A stretch of 64,000 nt of DNA from Liolophura sinensis (taxonomy: Eukaryota > Mollusca > Polyplacophora > Chitonida > Chitonidae). This document shows positions 48,039 to 61,455 of this stretch, in pieces. The notes beneath the pieces are model-generated. The model made no database searches. It was not told the DNA's origin and worked only from the letters and a program-made list of their open reading frames with translations. Within the stretch, counting starts at the first letter, position 1. Each line of letters starts with the position of its first letter. The DNA lies in NCBI RefSeq assembly GCF_032854445.1, contig NC_088301.1, positions 36,751,187 to 36,815,186 of the forward strand. Direction: 5' to 3'. The translations under genes and the position numbers were made by a program.

Positions 48039-49685
48039 ACGAGTAGGGATTGTCTATATTTACGAACAGTGCAATCAAAACGCTTAATTTATTATACTGA
48101 TTAATTGTCCAAAGAGTTTGAATTTCAATCTACGAAATTGAAATTTAAATTGGATGTCGACTGTTTTCCATGCATAACTGAAAACTGATGAGTGCTTAGG
48201 CTTGAATTATCGACATGGAACGCCGTTTTATGGTCTATGGATAGTACATAAACGTCGGACTTGATGCTTAGGTTCGCCCCTATAGTTTTCCTGATTTCCT
48301 CTACACAAGCACATTTGATTTTACTATCCTATATCCTATATATGTGTATGTATATATCTGATATATTCAGTTTGTCATTAAATACCAGTTAACTTCACTG
48401 CATTTATATCCCTTGATTCTACTCAAAGCCATGGTGCTATTGGGAGTTTAAGCATCCACATGAACACTTAATAATTCGTGAATAATTCCTAACTGCAGTA
48501 TATTTACAAGAGGCTGTATTTCACCGGTTACGTGAGACGATTTGCCAACAATCACACTGTTGTCGCTGCACTGGTTTTGCTCTCCACACTATCAGCTGTG
48601 TATTTGGTAGCTGGACTCCAGATATACACATATCATATCCTTTTCGACATGTGATGTGTATACTCCATTTTGTATATGTATGTATGGTCTGGACAAGAAT
48701 GCGGTAAATGTGTTTTGTTTTTGCTTTTATTTATCTGTTTTAACAGTTATATTTTGGGGTTTGTTTGTAATTTGGCCTCAGCCCATAGTTCCTCAATAAG
48801 CAGTTAATACAAGTGCAAGTGAACATACACCGCAGAGTAAACATGTGACATCTCACTTTGGAAATTCAGTCTATCCTTCAATACTTAGTTTGGCTCAGCA
48901 TGATATCCATGCCGTCTCACGTGTAGAACGAATGGATATTCAGGGAGTATAGGCCCACATACCATACGGACTGGATTTAATTGGTTTTGTTAAGAGATGT
49001 GGGCTCGAGGCGTGGTCAGCAGTATACCCGATACTCTATAGATAATAGTCAGGATTTCTTAACTAATGTCGATTAAAACTGAACACCGTTGACCAGTCGC
49101 GTGCAGCTTTCAAGGCCAATTGAGCTGCCGGAGGTGGGTAAACGCTGGTGTCACAATCTGAGCAGGGGCCTAACTTTTCCTGCCTATCAGTTAATACAGA
49201 CATCCCACTGAACCACTTAACTCAGCGACACAATCCTCAGGTGATACTTTATTTTCATGTAATGACCCTGTACGACTGTACTTACAGCTTCAACAATGAA
49301 CAGTCAACAATAGCGCCGCGCGCGCGTTACATCACCTCTCGCGGGGTTGTCGTTATGACTTCATGTAACAAGCGATCATGGTATCTAATGGCGACCCGAT
49401 GCAACTATGCTGCCATCCTGACACGATATTGGAGCAGAGCCATCAACACGTGTCAATGAAACGTCTGTTTTGTCTGACTGGGCAGTCAGAATGAATGGTC
49501 TTCGAAAGTAATGATGTCTGCCTCCATAAAATTTACCCAAACGCTAGTAATGATTAAGATAATGTATGACATGTATGTAATTGTGTGATATTTAGGTTAC
49601 TGAAAAAGATGAATACTATTATTTTGCTATGAAATATTACACATAAGATATATTGCATGCAAAGGCTATTTGATACCCGCTCACA
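48039..49685. other. Region without a recognised gene
   Basis: AT-rich, with a CpG-rich short patch at 49312-49345 (gccgcgcgcgcg). A plus-strand open frame of 103 codons (49148-49459) crosses it but lacks splice sites, homology and composition support. Confidence 0.4.
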
Positions 49686-49695
49686 CTGATGTTTT

Positions 49696-49912
49696 TATTT
49701 ATTTATTTATTTGATTGGTGTTTTACGCCGTATTCAAGAATAGTTCACTTATACTACGGCGGCCAGCATGATCGTGGAAGAAAACCGGGCAAAGGTCGGG
49801 TGAAAACCACGACAATCCGCAGGTTGCTGGACTTGAAATCATAGCAACCGCATTGGTGAGACGCTCATTGCGCTCCGATAGCGCGCTAACCAGCTGAGCC
49901 ACGGAGGACCCC
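49696..49912 (-). mobile_element. tRNA-derived SINE with clear target-site duplication
   Basis: Same family as 47809-48020, with perfect A-box TGGCTCAGCTGG on the minus strand and an (AAAT)n tail. The direct repeat CTGATGTTTT flanks it (49686-49695 and 49913-49922). Intact ends suggest a fairly recent insertion. Confidence 0.9.
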
Positions 49913-49922
49913 CTGATGTTTT

Positions 49923-51688
49923 GAGTTTGTAGCTTTTTACCTTGTTTAACTTCACAATATAAAATGCTACAGCATAGAGAGTAAAACCAGAGCAGTGACT
50001 AATGTGATAGTTATATGTATATATATATATATATATATACATGCATTTATTGAATTGGGTGATTGACAAATTTTGTTTTGGTTGAGTGATTTTTTGATTG
50101 TTGTTTTTGATATACTTTCAACTGTTTGATCTATTCTTTTGCCAAAGTCTGCATCGGTAGACAATCTTTTAATTGCAGTCCATCCGTCTTTTGAATTGAA
50201 CAAGTCAAACAAACGTATATGCCCTATGTTTTGAATTGGAACTTCCGACGTACGATCTGGTTGAAAATTTCTTCCTAAGGACCTTCTCGTTGAAGCGTTT
50301 TTTGCTTTTATGGGTTTTTTTTTCTATTTTCATTAGATGTTATTAACAGTTTGTCTTTCAAGCAGGCATCAAGTACCTTTCGTTAAACATGAAACATGGC
50401 GGATTTGACTAAAAATTTCCAACGGATGTATTATCGTTAGAAAAAGGTTTGCCTGTGCAAGTTTTGACATATTTTAAAGTCAGACAACTTGTAGATTACC
50501 TGTATAAAAATATTGCTATTGGCTCGAGTTATAAAGCTTAGTGAAAGTTTCCTGATGGGCGATATTTGACTACGAGAAAGGCGATGTATGCGTAATAATA
50601 AAGTTAGTATAGCACGGCTCGATGGTGTTCATATGATATAAAGCCCAGTCAACGCAAGCGATAGTGGCAGCCTTAACATTTTTGACTTGTAAGTATCACT
50701 ATTTTTTTAATCCCTCTTTTTTACATTCGTGGGTAAAAGCTATACAGATACCATTACAGTGGTGAATTTCACTTGTGCTAAGGTGCTTCAATGAAATTTG
50801 CCAAGTCCTCTATAACGAAGTGACCTGTATACTTGTATGCCCGCATATCCGCGCCAAACCGATCAACACCCAACAGGTACAACAATGGTAAATGAGAAAA
50901 TAAAGCATGCTGTGCGCGAACCTTGCTTTTACTGATTTAGATTTCTTGCATTTGTGCAGATGTCATTGTTTGACAATTATTAGCCGCAATGGTAGGCCGG
51001 GATGCTTTGTGAACACACGCACGGGTAAAGTTTATAGCCCAGAATTAAAGTTGGAAAACGAAACTAATAGTAAAATATCACCTACAATTCATATAATTCT
51101 GATTACATCAATGGAGAGACATAACTTCCTGGTAATTTAATCTGTCTCTGTAGCACGGCTTGCAGGTGTGGCTGGGTTATCGTATCAAGTACCAGGAAAT
51201 CAGTTATTAGGTGTAGCATGTTACATCAGTTGTATAACACAACTGAACCGTTCCTATACGTCCCCCCCCCCCCATCGTGTCATTGAGTTCAGATTCGACT
51301 TTCGTCCATTTGTCTTTGTTATGAGATTATGAGATAATAGCTTGATAACACCTTGTACCGAGAAATCTCCGTGCTCTTGGTTTCACTAACCCACGCCATC
51401 CATCCTCTGTACCCCAATTTAAATAACTTCTGGGATATTAGGTATACAATTTTCGTGAAACTTTTTTCGCCACACATACATACGAACTACAGGTACTTGT
51501 TAGTGGTGTACAGGTGAAAAAGCCTTTGAGTGGGTAGATGGGTTATTTCTTATAAACCAGCAGCAACATATTTCACGGAAATCTGATAAAAGATGAAGGA
51601 TTCTCTATAGCTGGGTCAGGTGCTTCCGGGTTTGTGGGTCAGAGCTGGGCGCTCCTCCCGTCATCCGCATGCCCCTTTCTTCGGCTGT
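49923..51688. other. Region without a recognised gene
   Basis: AT-rich, with a (TA)n run at about 50014-50040 and the C12 tract. The 77-codon frame at 50907-51140 has no splice support. Confidence 0.4.
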
Positions 51689-51696
51689 GTCAGTCT

Positions 51697-51915
51697 GAAA
51701 GTCTCATAGGTGGCGAAAGCGTCCGAACGCTATTTATACCTGATATATATAACAAGGTACATAACTGCAATGCCTGAAACAGAAGACTCAACTTTATATA
51801 ACTGGACATGAAACATGTTAAGTTGGGTCTTCTGTCCTAAGCACTGAAGTTATGTAGGCTACCTTGTTACATATATTAGGTATAAATATCAGTCGGGCGA
51901 TTCTGCCACCTATGG
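51697..51915. mobile_element. Foldback element with ~90-bp arms
   Basis: Arm 51706-51794 and arm 51820-51914 are imperfect reverse complements (cataggtggc / gccacctatg at the ends; tatttatacctgatatat / atatattaggtataaata inside), separated by about 25 bp. GTCAGTCT occurs at 51689-51696 and 51916-51923, consistent with an 8-bp target duplication as made by hAT-type transposases. The left arm starts about 8-9 bp inside the duplication, so the end is imperfect. Confidence 0.65.
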
Positions 51916-54165
51916 GTCAGTCTAACATTAAAAAATAAAATGCAAACCGCACTGCAGATATATTGACGAACCATTATCACAGAGCGGCATTGTAAGTCCA
52001 CAAGTACAAAAACTTTTGGTCTGTCACACACACATAAATATAAATAAATGAAAGTTGTAACTACCGTAACATTCACATACAGTATATGCACTTTCCCATA
52101 TGAATATATAAATACAGTTATGAGCTCGACAACAATTGTTCTTAAAAAAAAAAATACAGAAAATCATTAGTTAAAATATGTAAACAAAAACTGAACAGAG
52201 CAATACTTGACTAAGATATGATATCCGTTTTTATACTCCACGCAGCGTGGAAAAACAATAATATGCATGGATGAACATCAATGTTCAATTGGTATACATT
52301 GGCGACAGGTAAACAGGCTAGAGGACTCCTTTCTGTGTTAGACAGGCTTTGCTATAGAGCAATATACATTTTATTTATATTGACATTTGGCAATTTTTTT
52401 TTACCACCAATAGGCCTACATATACATACATTGAAAATTAAATTGCCACTATAAACATAATTGTTTTTACACAAATAACAATTTGCACTTTATATAGCAT
52501 AAGACAGAATTTCGGAAACATAACCGTGTTTGAATCTGGGTTCCTCATGTGAACTTCGCAAGATATCCGGTCAATTGTCCAAGCCGTTAAAGAGGCGGGT
52601 GGAGAGCGACGATCACGTGACAGATCAATGGACGTACCGTCGAGTCCTAGACATCGGACAATAAGACACGTGTTATCCGATTATACGGCGTGATAAAGTT
52701 GAGGAGGCATACAGGGTTGACAGTTTTATCCCTCACTATTTGCACAAAGCTGATTGTCAGAAAAATAACACGACGTATTAAGTAAACATGTGGTCATCGT
52801 GATCTCGACAGATTTATCTTAATTAAGTTATAACTGTAATTAAGGAATGGCATGCAGTTCCAAGATAAAAGCTTTAGAAAGAAATATTACCATCGGAAGT
52901 TTTGGAGTACATATACAGTAGAACTCGGGACGACAAAAAAAATGAGATGAAAATGTAGGCTACATGTAGATCAGCACAGGACACCGTTAGCAAGTATCTG
53001 CATGACGCTATCCTGTGAGGTCATGCTGTACGTGTATAAAGTGTCAAATCAGGCTTTCTTATTATGAAATTGTGAAGCACTTTTTGTTTTATCGTCTTGG
53101 GCTTATCTTGTTATCTATTTGACTGTAGTTTCCATGTTAGATGAAAAGATGTATAGGCCTATATTTGTTTGTGTGTCTGGATTCGAGAAGGAAACATATT
53201 TTTTAGACTACCATCCCATAAATGACAGTCATATTTAATAATCATCCGGTGCATCTCGAAGTGAAAGGGCCCTGATTGCCAATCTATTTTTCTCCCACAT
53301 AATTAGTATGCGGTCGTGATACCATCCGGATATGTCACGTGTCACGCGTAGATAGATCTATATTCATATATCCTTGCTGAATGTACAGCATGCGCATTGG
53401 CCTAGAATCACACCCGACTCGTCAAAGGTGTGAAGCCATGAAGGCCACTATGACAACTTGATAACCAGCTTGGTCTTTATCACACCTATAACAATAAGCA
53501 GGTGTAATCGTATACAAGTAGGTTGTCCGCCTTTTTAGCGCCAATGCAACCACGCTTCGAATGACACAATGAACAGTTCCGTCTGGATGACTTATTTTCT
53601 CTGTAGGTCAAAATAATAACCTCTTTTCATTTTATGTATTGATTCGTTTTTGAATTTAAACAAAATGCATCAAAAGAAACTCCATACATATATATTCAAT
53701 ACACTACACAGACATTTAGAAAATACTAAATACGAGGTACTAGTATGTGCCCGGCTCGTTTGCCAAATTATATGTTCCATGCATATAATTATACTAGAAC
53801 CAGTGTGTATTGTGGATATGAAATTTGTATATGTATATAATACACTTAAACTGAGTCAGATCTATGCTCGAAAAGTTAATTGCCTGCAACGTTTTAAATA
53901 AATTTATAATAGTCACAAGCCAAGCACTATTCTCGTATTTGCTGGGGTTTAAATTTTCCCTTATTATTTTTCCTTATTATTATTTTTTTGTTTTGTTTTG
54001 TTTTTTATCTCTCTTTATTTTGTGCACCTTACTAAGAAAATAAAAACATGACATCCATCCTTGTAATGGCAAGCGCGATGCACTGTTATGAAGTATTTTG
54101 ATAGACACTATATATATGTGTGTTTTAGTTATACTAAATTATATATGGTGAGATGCATTGTAGTT

Positions 54166-54215
54166 ACCCTCTTCACTAATCGGTTTCGTTACCCTCTTCA
54201 CTAATCGGTTTCGTC
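54166..54215. repeat. 25-bp direct duplication
   Basis: Two copies of accctcttcactaatcggtt plus tcgtt/tcgtc, adjacent, one mismatch. Confidence 0.9.
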
Positions 54216-56970
54216 ACTACAAAAACCAGCATGACCATAATATATAAGGATATAAAATAATGTTGTCTCTAAGTGAATAAATGAATCAAATAAATAAAGA
54301 CCCAAGGACTTTTCTAATTAGTTTCGAAGAAAAATCTCCATAATGCCTTGGCTAATAACACCTGCTCATTGTGAAATAAAAACCATGTTTCACACCTGTT
54401 TCAACAAAATTACACTTCAATTCCGAGAATTATCTTCATCTTCCACAAAATGCGCATTTTTTCCCCTTGTGCTTATCCGCATTCGTTGTTGGTCTCTGTT
54501 GTCTTTCATAACACCTGTACAGTAGCATATACGCCCATTATTCGTTGCTACAACCTACCAACCCCTCCCCCTCCCCCCAAAGTAATAATATAAGTAAAGT
54601 AAGTGCGAGTAAGTGGAACTGCAGAATGACTAAATTATGACTATATTATGCACATGAATTTAATCGTAAAGCAAGGTGAATTAGACCTAAGCATTGGAAA
54701 TAATGTGATGGACGTTGTATGTTGTCAAGTGAAGCCAATGCTTATGTAATCCGCAACAGCACTTGAATTGTCACAGCACTGTCCATATTGTTTACTTAAT
54801 TGGTTACTACCGTGCATGATAATTTTATTATTATTTTTTTCGGTACACTAGATCAACAAATCTGTAGAATGATTTTAAAATATCAATGTGGCTAAGTTTA
54901 TATTTAAATGAAACAAATGCAGACGTATATATGCTTTGGCAGAAGAACCGTGCTTGTCAGATATACGACTGGGTCATTATACCAATTACGTCGGGTCTAT
55001 CGTTTGTTTATTAGCCTCGAAGGGCGTACCCTTGAAAGGGTTGCATGCAGGGTTAGGCTTTTCAACGAGCTACAGAGGAAAATAAGAGAGGAAAGGGGGT
55101 GGGCTTCGGGAGATATATCATCTGTTTTAACCTAATTCCTAACGTGATGTATGTCCACATATAATTACCAGTTAAATGCCAGTTTGAGTAAATTCTACAC
55201 CTTTCGAATAAAGCTACACATCATCGATATTGCATTGTTATAATATTATTAGGCAAATTATGTGAGTAGACTGTAATCATGTAATTAAGTGGTATTACGG
55301 GATAATTCACTTTATCTAATGTGTACCATTTAGAAATGGCGATTTGTCGGTTCTAGGGTAAGAAAATGTGGAATGGAAGTCTACAAGCCGAACAGTGAAA
55401 TTTATGTACTGTACATCTAAACATTCATATCCCATCATGAAAGAGAATTCTGCATGTCAGCTTATTCAAGCCCACAATCATTGTATAAATAAATATTCCT
55501 ATTGGATGTGCTCCCATACTGATTGGTTTAGGAAGGGGCTATACTTCATACATTGATTGGTCAATGGAAGAATTGCATTGATTATCTTTTACAACGAATA
55601 AAGCGTTCAACTATACCCATGGAATATCAACTCCAAGGTGGAATATCAACTTGAAGGTGAAGTTGGTCAGCAAGCAAACATGCCTATGAACTTCCCTGGG
55701 CATTTTAAACTGATATACACATTTCAGGATATATAAGCTTATACGGGTACTTTGGTGTATATACGCTTATACGCCTTGGAAAACCATTCATGCACCTGAC
55801 GAAGTGAACACTTTTTGTGCCCTCCTTTTTACAAAATATCGCAATGTAACTTTTTCAACTTCATTTGTACGCCCTTCCTCCCTGTGTAGTTCTTGATCAG
55901 CCCAATTCACATACTAGACCTGGTTAGGGAACTTTTACAAAAATGTGTTAAAGTATAACATAAATCCTAATAGTGATCAGTTACATCTTATTACCATTAA
56001 AACGCTATACTTTGGGCCATGTTAATGCTAGTGTCTTAGGCCACTTCCCAGTCACACGACCGAATATTATGTGTCAAAAGGTAGAAATCCAATTAAGTTG
56101 TCTTTGGTTCATTTTCAGGTTTTTAATGAATATATTAGTTATTATATATATTTCTAGTTAAGATCGATAAATATCAAGTTGTTATACAAGGATGTCACAA
56201 ACCTTTGTATGAACCATAATTACAGCTTATCGCCTATACTTGTTTGTGTATGTAATTGTCCCCACCTTAAACAAAGCGGGACATAACAAGTATCGGATAT
56301 AAGTTTTTCACACCTTGCCACAAGACACAGGAAGGGCAGGTAATGAGCCCTTTGAGGGCTCTTCACACCCGTGGTCCGCCTGACACAGATGACATCCCCC
56401 TAAAGAGGACTGGGCTGTGTCAGGTTGCAATGCAGAGCCTCGCGCCCACAGAATGGCCATGTGCCCTAATCCTCAGGTTGAACAATACGTCAGGACAATA
56501 CAGAAACCGGTCACCGCTCAGTAGCTACAACAATACACACACAGCCTCCTAAATGATCGGAGCTGACAGAGGTATATGCGGCGGTTTCCGATCGCCCTCC
56601 CTGACCAAATTGCTTTGGCGCGGTATTCTGACCACTACCCCCGTGTCAACGTCTCTCGCCGCTCATGCATGCACGACAAAGTCTCTTGTCTCCCTGTTTC
56701 CCTCATCTCACTCGTCTTAACCTCGATTATCCTAATCCAACAACGCTCGACGACATAAACGTGTAGGGTATATGTTTTCTGGCATAGAACTTCAGAAGGT
56801 TTGATAAATTAAAAAAGGAAACCAACGGAACATATACAAAAATTACCCGCAATTAATCAACAAAATATTACAAAGTACGCCAGAAATGAAGGATTACATC
56901 TTGCCACTATGTTACCAGGATACAGTTCATTCCTTTTTACGTAAGTTTTGTCACAGATAATCAGATTATG

Positions 56971-57000
56971 ACTAAGGTCAGCGTGACTAAGGTCAGCGTG
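56971..57000. repeat. 15-bp direct duplication
   Basis: actaaggtcagcgtg occurs twice back to back. Confidence 0.95.
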
Positions 57001-57899
57001 AAGTGGCAGTACTTCCCTAGTGTTTATCTTGCCTCAGATCTTAGTGGCTTTGATCTCTCTGCTATTACAGATCTGAGCATTGAAAAAAAAAACAAAAAAA
57101 CAAAATGTGGCCCACAAATGACAACAAAGAGAAAAAAATACATATTTTTTTTATATATTATATATTTTATACATTTTTTTTTCATAAATTGTAGATCATC
57201 AGTTAGACATGGCCAACACTCAACCTAACAATAAACACAATGTATAGTTTGTTAGCAAATTTGCCACAAAACATACATTTCCACATCTAAGCACGTCTTT
57301 CTGGTGATACAAAGTGATAGCAAACTTGTAAACGCGAAGACATTAAACTGCGTATAGACAGGGAATCCGTTAAAGTGAATAAGGCACATCTTTTATTGCC
57401 ATATGAAAGAGATACAAGCAAATGTAACGGCACAATATGCGCAAATAGTACATAGTTACACGAAAGAAAATACGATTTTGTCATTGGGAAAAGACAGTAC
57501 AGGCTGCTGTAAACCTATAATATTAAAGTTTCTGAACATGCATCGGGCATAAATAATTTCAGAGATAGATAAAATTTCAGGAAATGTCCAAAATTGGTGA
57601 AAAAAAAAATTCGGCCATATTATGTTGAACTAACGCAAACGTAACCCTACTCGTACATTCAGAATTTGGCGAAGCCATGAAAGCGGGCAAAATAAGTGAA
57701 ACCAAATCAGTGGAACTGTATGGAGTTTGCATCAAATTTAAAGCCATATAATTTCGAAATTACTTTTTTCGTGGGTGTTAAATATTTAAAGGATGGAAAG
57801 TATACTCCATATATAAGACAGTAGGAAGTGATACAAAAGCAACTCATCACCTCATGCATGGCGAGACTATTGACAGCATGGTTTGTCACCGTTTACCAT

Positions 57900-58338
57900 A
57901 TTTGATCGGTGCAGAGGGAGAAGTACGAATGGGCGGAGAGTTTACTAAACGAGGGTCCCGCCCAGGACAGAGTGGGGATAGCAGGAGGGAAGTATCCGGG
58001 AACGTGGCTGCCTTTTGTCACTTCCCTGCAGGTGTGCGGGGCTATACCTTCCCATGTCAAAGACAAAACGCGCTGACGGGAGTACAGGAAAACGGCCGAT
58101 GATTGGTCGACACGCTCTGTCCTACTGTAGACCAGATTTGTCGAACTGACAGAGTAGCCCGCAATAAAACGGTGCCTGCCCATCAACTGATCATTCAGTC
58201 TCTAATCGTCTGTCAACTCATTTCCCCCCCCGGCCGTCCGGTGAAGAGTGAGGAACGGGATAACCCTTAAATATCCACCATCCTTCCGGACTACATCCAT
58301 TGCTTCCTGGTACAGGAAGAGGGCAGAGCAACCGAGAG
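57900..58338 (+). promoter_or_regulatory. Possible promoter and first non-coding exon
   Basis: GC-richer than its surroundings, with a TATA-like ttaaatat at about 58266 and a strong donor GAG|GTGAGT at 58339-58340. A transcript starting near 58.3 kb and spliced here is plausible. No coding start is assigned; the extent is approximate. Confidence 0.35.
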
Positions 58339-59995
58339 GTGAGTCAAACTTTTAATACCTTTTAAATATTTATCTGCATACATGTATATCAACTGAGATA
58401 CAAATCGTTCTACCCCTTGCTGAGTTTCCTTGGGAAACAAATATCATCTTCTTCCAAAAATATTTGTAGAACATTCCAATAATTTAAGAACTTTTTTTCA
58501 GTCACGTAGACTGAAAATAGTGTAAGATGTATCGATTATGTAATATAGTTAAGATCTCTTTAATTTGGCCTGCATATTTCTTTTAACTTTATTTTGTATG
58601 AAACTTGTATAATAATAATAAAGTTTTCTGGGTGATACAAAGAGAGAAAGGTACGCAACAGTGTGTAACATACCATGTATCGTACTACTAACATCAATAT
58701 TTAGTTTGAACCATATGGCAGTTCGTGTAAAAACAGCTTTCTGCATGGAACACCGCAGGAGTTCATAAATATCATAAACATGCGCGCTGTACAAACAAAA
58801 AATAAGGAAATAATATAAGCTAATCAGCACATCAGCCTACTATGTTCATAGGATCAAAGAGAGTAACATGCAGGATTTACAGATTATTTTGCCTCAGGTA
58901 TGTCCGGTCAACAACAAACTATATCTTTTTAGCGCGCACGGTTGGTACCACCGGAATTATGTTACTGATTTTTCTTAAAAAAATATGCATATACACATCC
59001 AACTGCACATGCCATATACCGACCTGTATATGATGTAGTATATATATTTTATCAACACAGACAAAAAAAAAGTACTTGATAATTAATTGTTTTCCTTAAA
59101 TTTGATGTTTAAATGAAGCTAATAAATGAAGAACACGGGCGTCACAGGCTAATGTGTACAAGTTATTGCATGTTCCTTATGTTTATATTTTATTTTGTAA
59201 ATTGGTGTTTTGCTTGTTGCTTGTAAGAACTATGTATAGTGGTACTCTATAGTTCCGTACACTGAGCGTACAATTTGAAGACTACAACTCTGTAGTATAT
59301 TTGTATTTGCATAGGTTTCCACTGTTGCATTAGCGCTTGTAATTAGCTATCTACCAGCAACGTAAATGAGGTTTATCCGCACTGATGTTTTGTGTTTTAA
59401 TTATGATTGTACGACCTCCGACCGCTTAGATAAAAATGTGACTCGCGTGGAATTCAACAATTATGCAATAAATAGCAACGACATTCCTACTTTTACAGCG
59501 CGCACGTGCAAAGGGCCTCTAGGAACTAATTCCACTCGCTGGACTGGACACGAGGATCATTATTGAGTTTTAAAATGTCAGATCAGCAATTATGTAATCT
59601 GCATTGTCTACGTGTACTCTTGTGTTATCATTTGCAACTCGAGATTAACTTTCCAGCCTGGAATCAGTGGATTTCTATGCTCGCAATAAGAGTATCGGAG
59701 TCAAAGTGTGAGGATATTGTATCTCCATGTTAATTCGACTTAATACGGTGTACTTCACTGATAGGAATAAAGACTACTTTTTTGCAAAGATTCCCTCAAG
59801 GCAAATAATTCGTTGAAGATCAGGACACATACTTTGGGGAATGCTTTAAATGACACATTCTTGTTGGTTTCTATAGTGCCATTCTCAAAACTAAAACACA
59901 GTTGTGCAGCTTGGACTTTCTAGCATATAGGTATAAATTTCCACAAACTTCGATCTCGAGCAAACATTTGTTTTGCTAAATTCATTTCCCAGGCA

Positions 59996-60013
59996 CCACG
60001 TGTCGACGCGTGG
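59996..60013. promoter_or_regulatory. Near-palindromic E-box
   Basis: CCACGTGTCGACGCGTGG is palindromic except for one base pair and contains CACGTG. Possible bHLH binding site. Confidence 0.35.
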
Positions 60014-61441
60014 CCAAGGGAATGATGCGAGTCTGATTTCCTTTTGGCTCTTGTACTTTCGAGGTTATCCCGCTAGTTAGGTCGCCACAGTTCACAGTGT
60101 TAACATTTATCACCTAGGTTCATACAAAAGGTGGAGGAAGTCTGGTGGTTTAATTGAAATACGATTGTTGGGCAAAAAGAAAGGCCCCGAAAAAAAGAAC
60201 ATATATCATGACATTATTTTGTCTCTTACTCGAAATTCATTGCGTTTTTTTACCAGCCTTTTTCCATTAATCTGTGTCCACTCTTCAAGCTTGTGTATAC
60301 TGGTCCTTGCTTATTCAGCGATTGTTTGTGTCACATGGCCAGTTGGAACTCTCCTGTGTTTCAGCCTTCTGGCTCAAGATTCTGAGACTCTTTCTGGCAA
60401 AGGCCAAAGACATGAGCCTCGTGTCTCGAGCAGTTTTTCTAGTCACTTAATTAGATATAATCAGCGGTCTTAGGCCCCATTATTTCACCACAGCGCGGGG
60501 TTTATACATATAACGGCCTGGTAACGACCGCTTCAGTACAGTTGGGCATACGGGTGCCTTCTCTCGTGCCCAATGAACGTCCCAGACACGTGGCTTTATA
60601 AACATTCACCGAATTTAAGGCTTTGATTTTCTTCACATATTTTAATATAGACGGCTACTTAAAGAAGCACCATCAGTCCCATTGTGTACTCACACTTATA
60701 AGCTTATATACATATATGTAGTATATGATGTCGATGTACGCTATTTTGCGTGAATTTGATTGATAAGGAGTATAGTCAGTCAGGTTAAGTTTTGCTCTTT
60801 TCATGCAGTGAACCGTTGGGTTGTCCCTGGAATCAGAATGTCCGGATTAGCAAACAGCTGCCGGCATATAACAGGTAGAGTTATTGTCCCTAGCGATTGT
60901 CTGCGTTTTGGACATTTACGGCAACACGTCGCGAAGTTTCACCAAAAAACAAAAAAAAAACAAAAAACGCAAAAACCAACAATCCACAATAAACTAACGC
61001 TGTAACCAAGAATTAAAAAGCGCGGCTTTACTTTAATCGATAATGAATTATAAAATGACATCTAGTCGGTATCGATAAAAGACCCGAGAATGCAAATAAG
61101 GTATTGTACTTTTGGCTAATAGTGTAGTAATATTGGTCATAAATCTTACCGGTTTCAAAGCTTATATATACACGTATATCCCTAATAAATAATTGACTCT
61201 ATTTGAATATCACATATATCATGAAGTTTATTGCATATATACAGGCATAGCAGGACGTTGCCCTATCTCGCGTGAAACTTACTGGCTCTCAAAGCTTACT
61301 GGCTGTTTGTAATAGTAATGTTATGTGCTAAAAATTCGCAAACGTGACATCGTTTTAGTATAATAGTTGGTCAACATGTACAAGACGTTGTGAAACATTT
61401 TATCGTGCATTCAGAACGCAAATGACCATTTATCACGATAT

Positions 61442-61455
61442 GTGGCACGTGCCAC
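61442..61455. promoter_or_regulatory. Perfect palindromic E-box
   Basis: GTGGCACGTGCCAC is a perfect 14-bp palindrome around CACGTG. Possible bHLH dimer site in a conserved-looking, GC-richer patch. Confidence 0.35.

Larger units (their letters stand above)
51924..57850. other. Gene-poor region
   Basis: About 5.9 kb, AT-rich. Contains a 25-bp direct duplication (54166-54215), a 15-bp duplication actaaggtcagcgtg (56971-57000), a near-duplication at about 55621-55658 and a GC-richer patch at 56340-56560. No exon recognised. Confidence 0.4.

Noticed and set aside
47842-48078. 78-codon minus-strand frame starting with Gly run and SVAQLVSALVSL
   Set aside because: It is the translated tRNA-like head and body of the SINE plus the poly-C tract.
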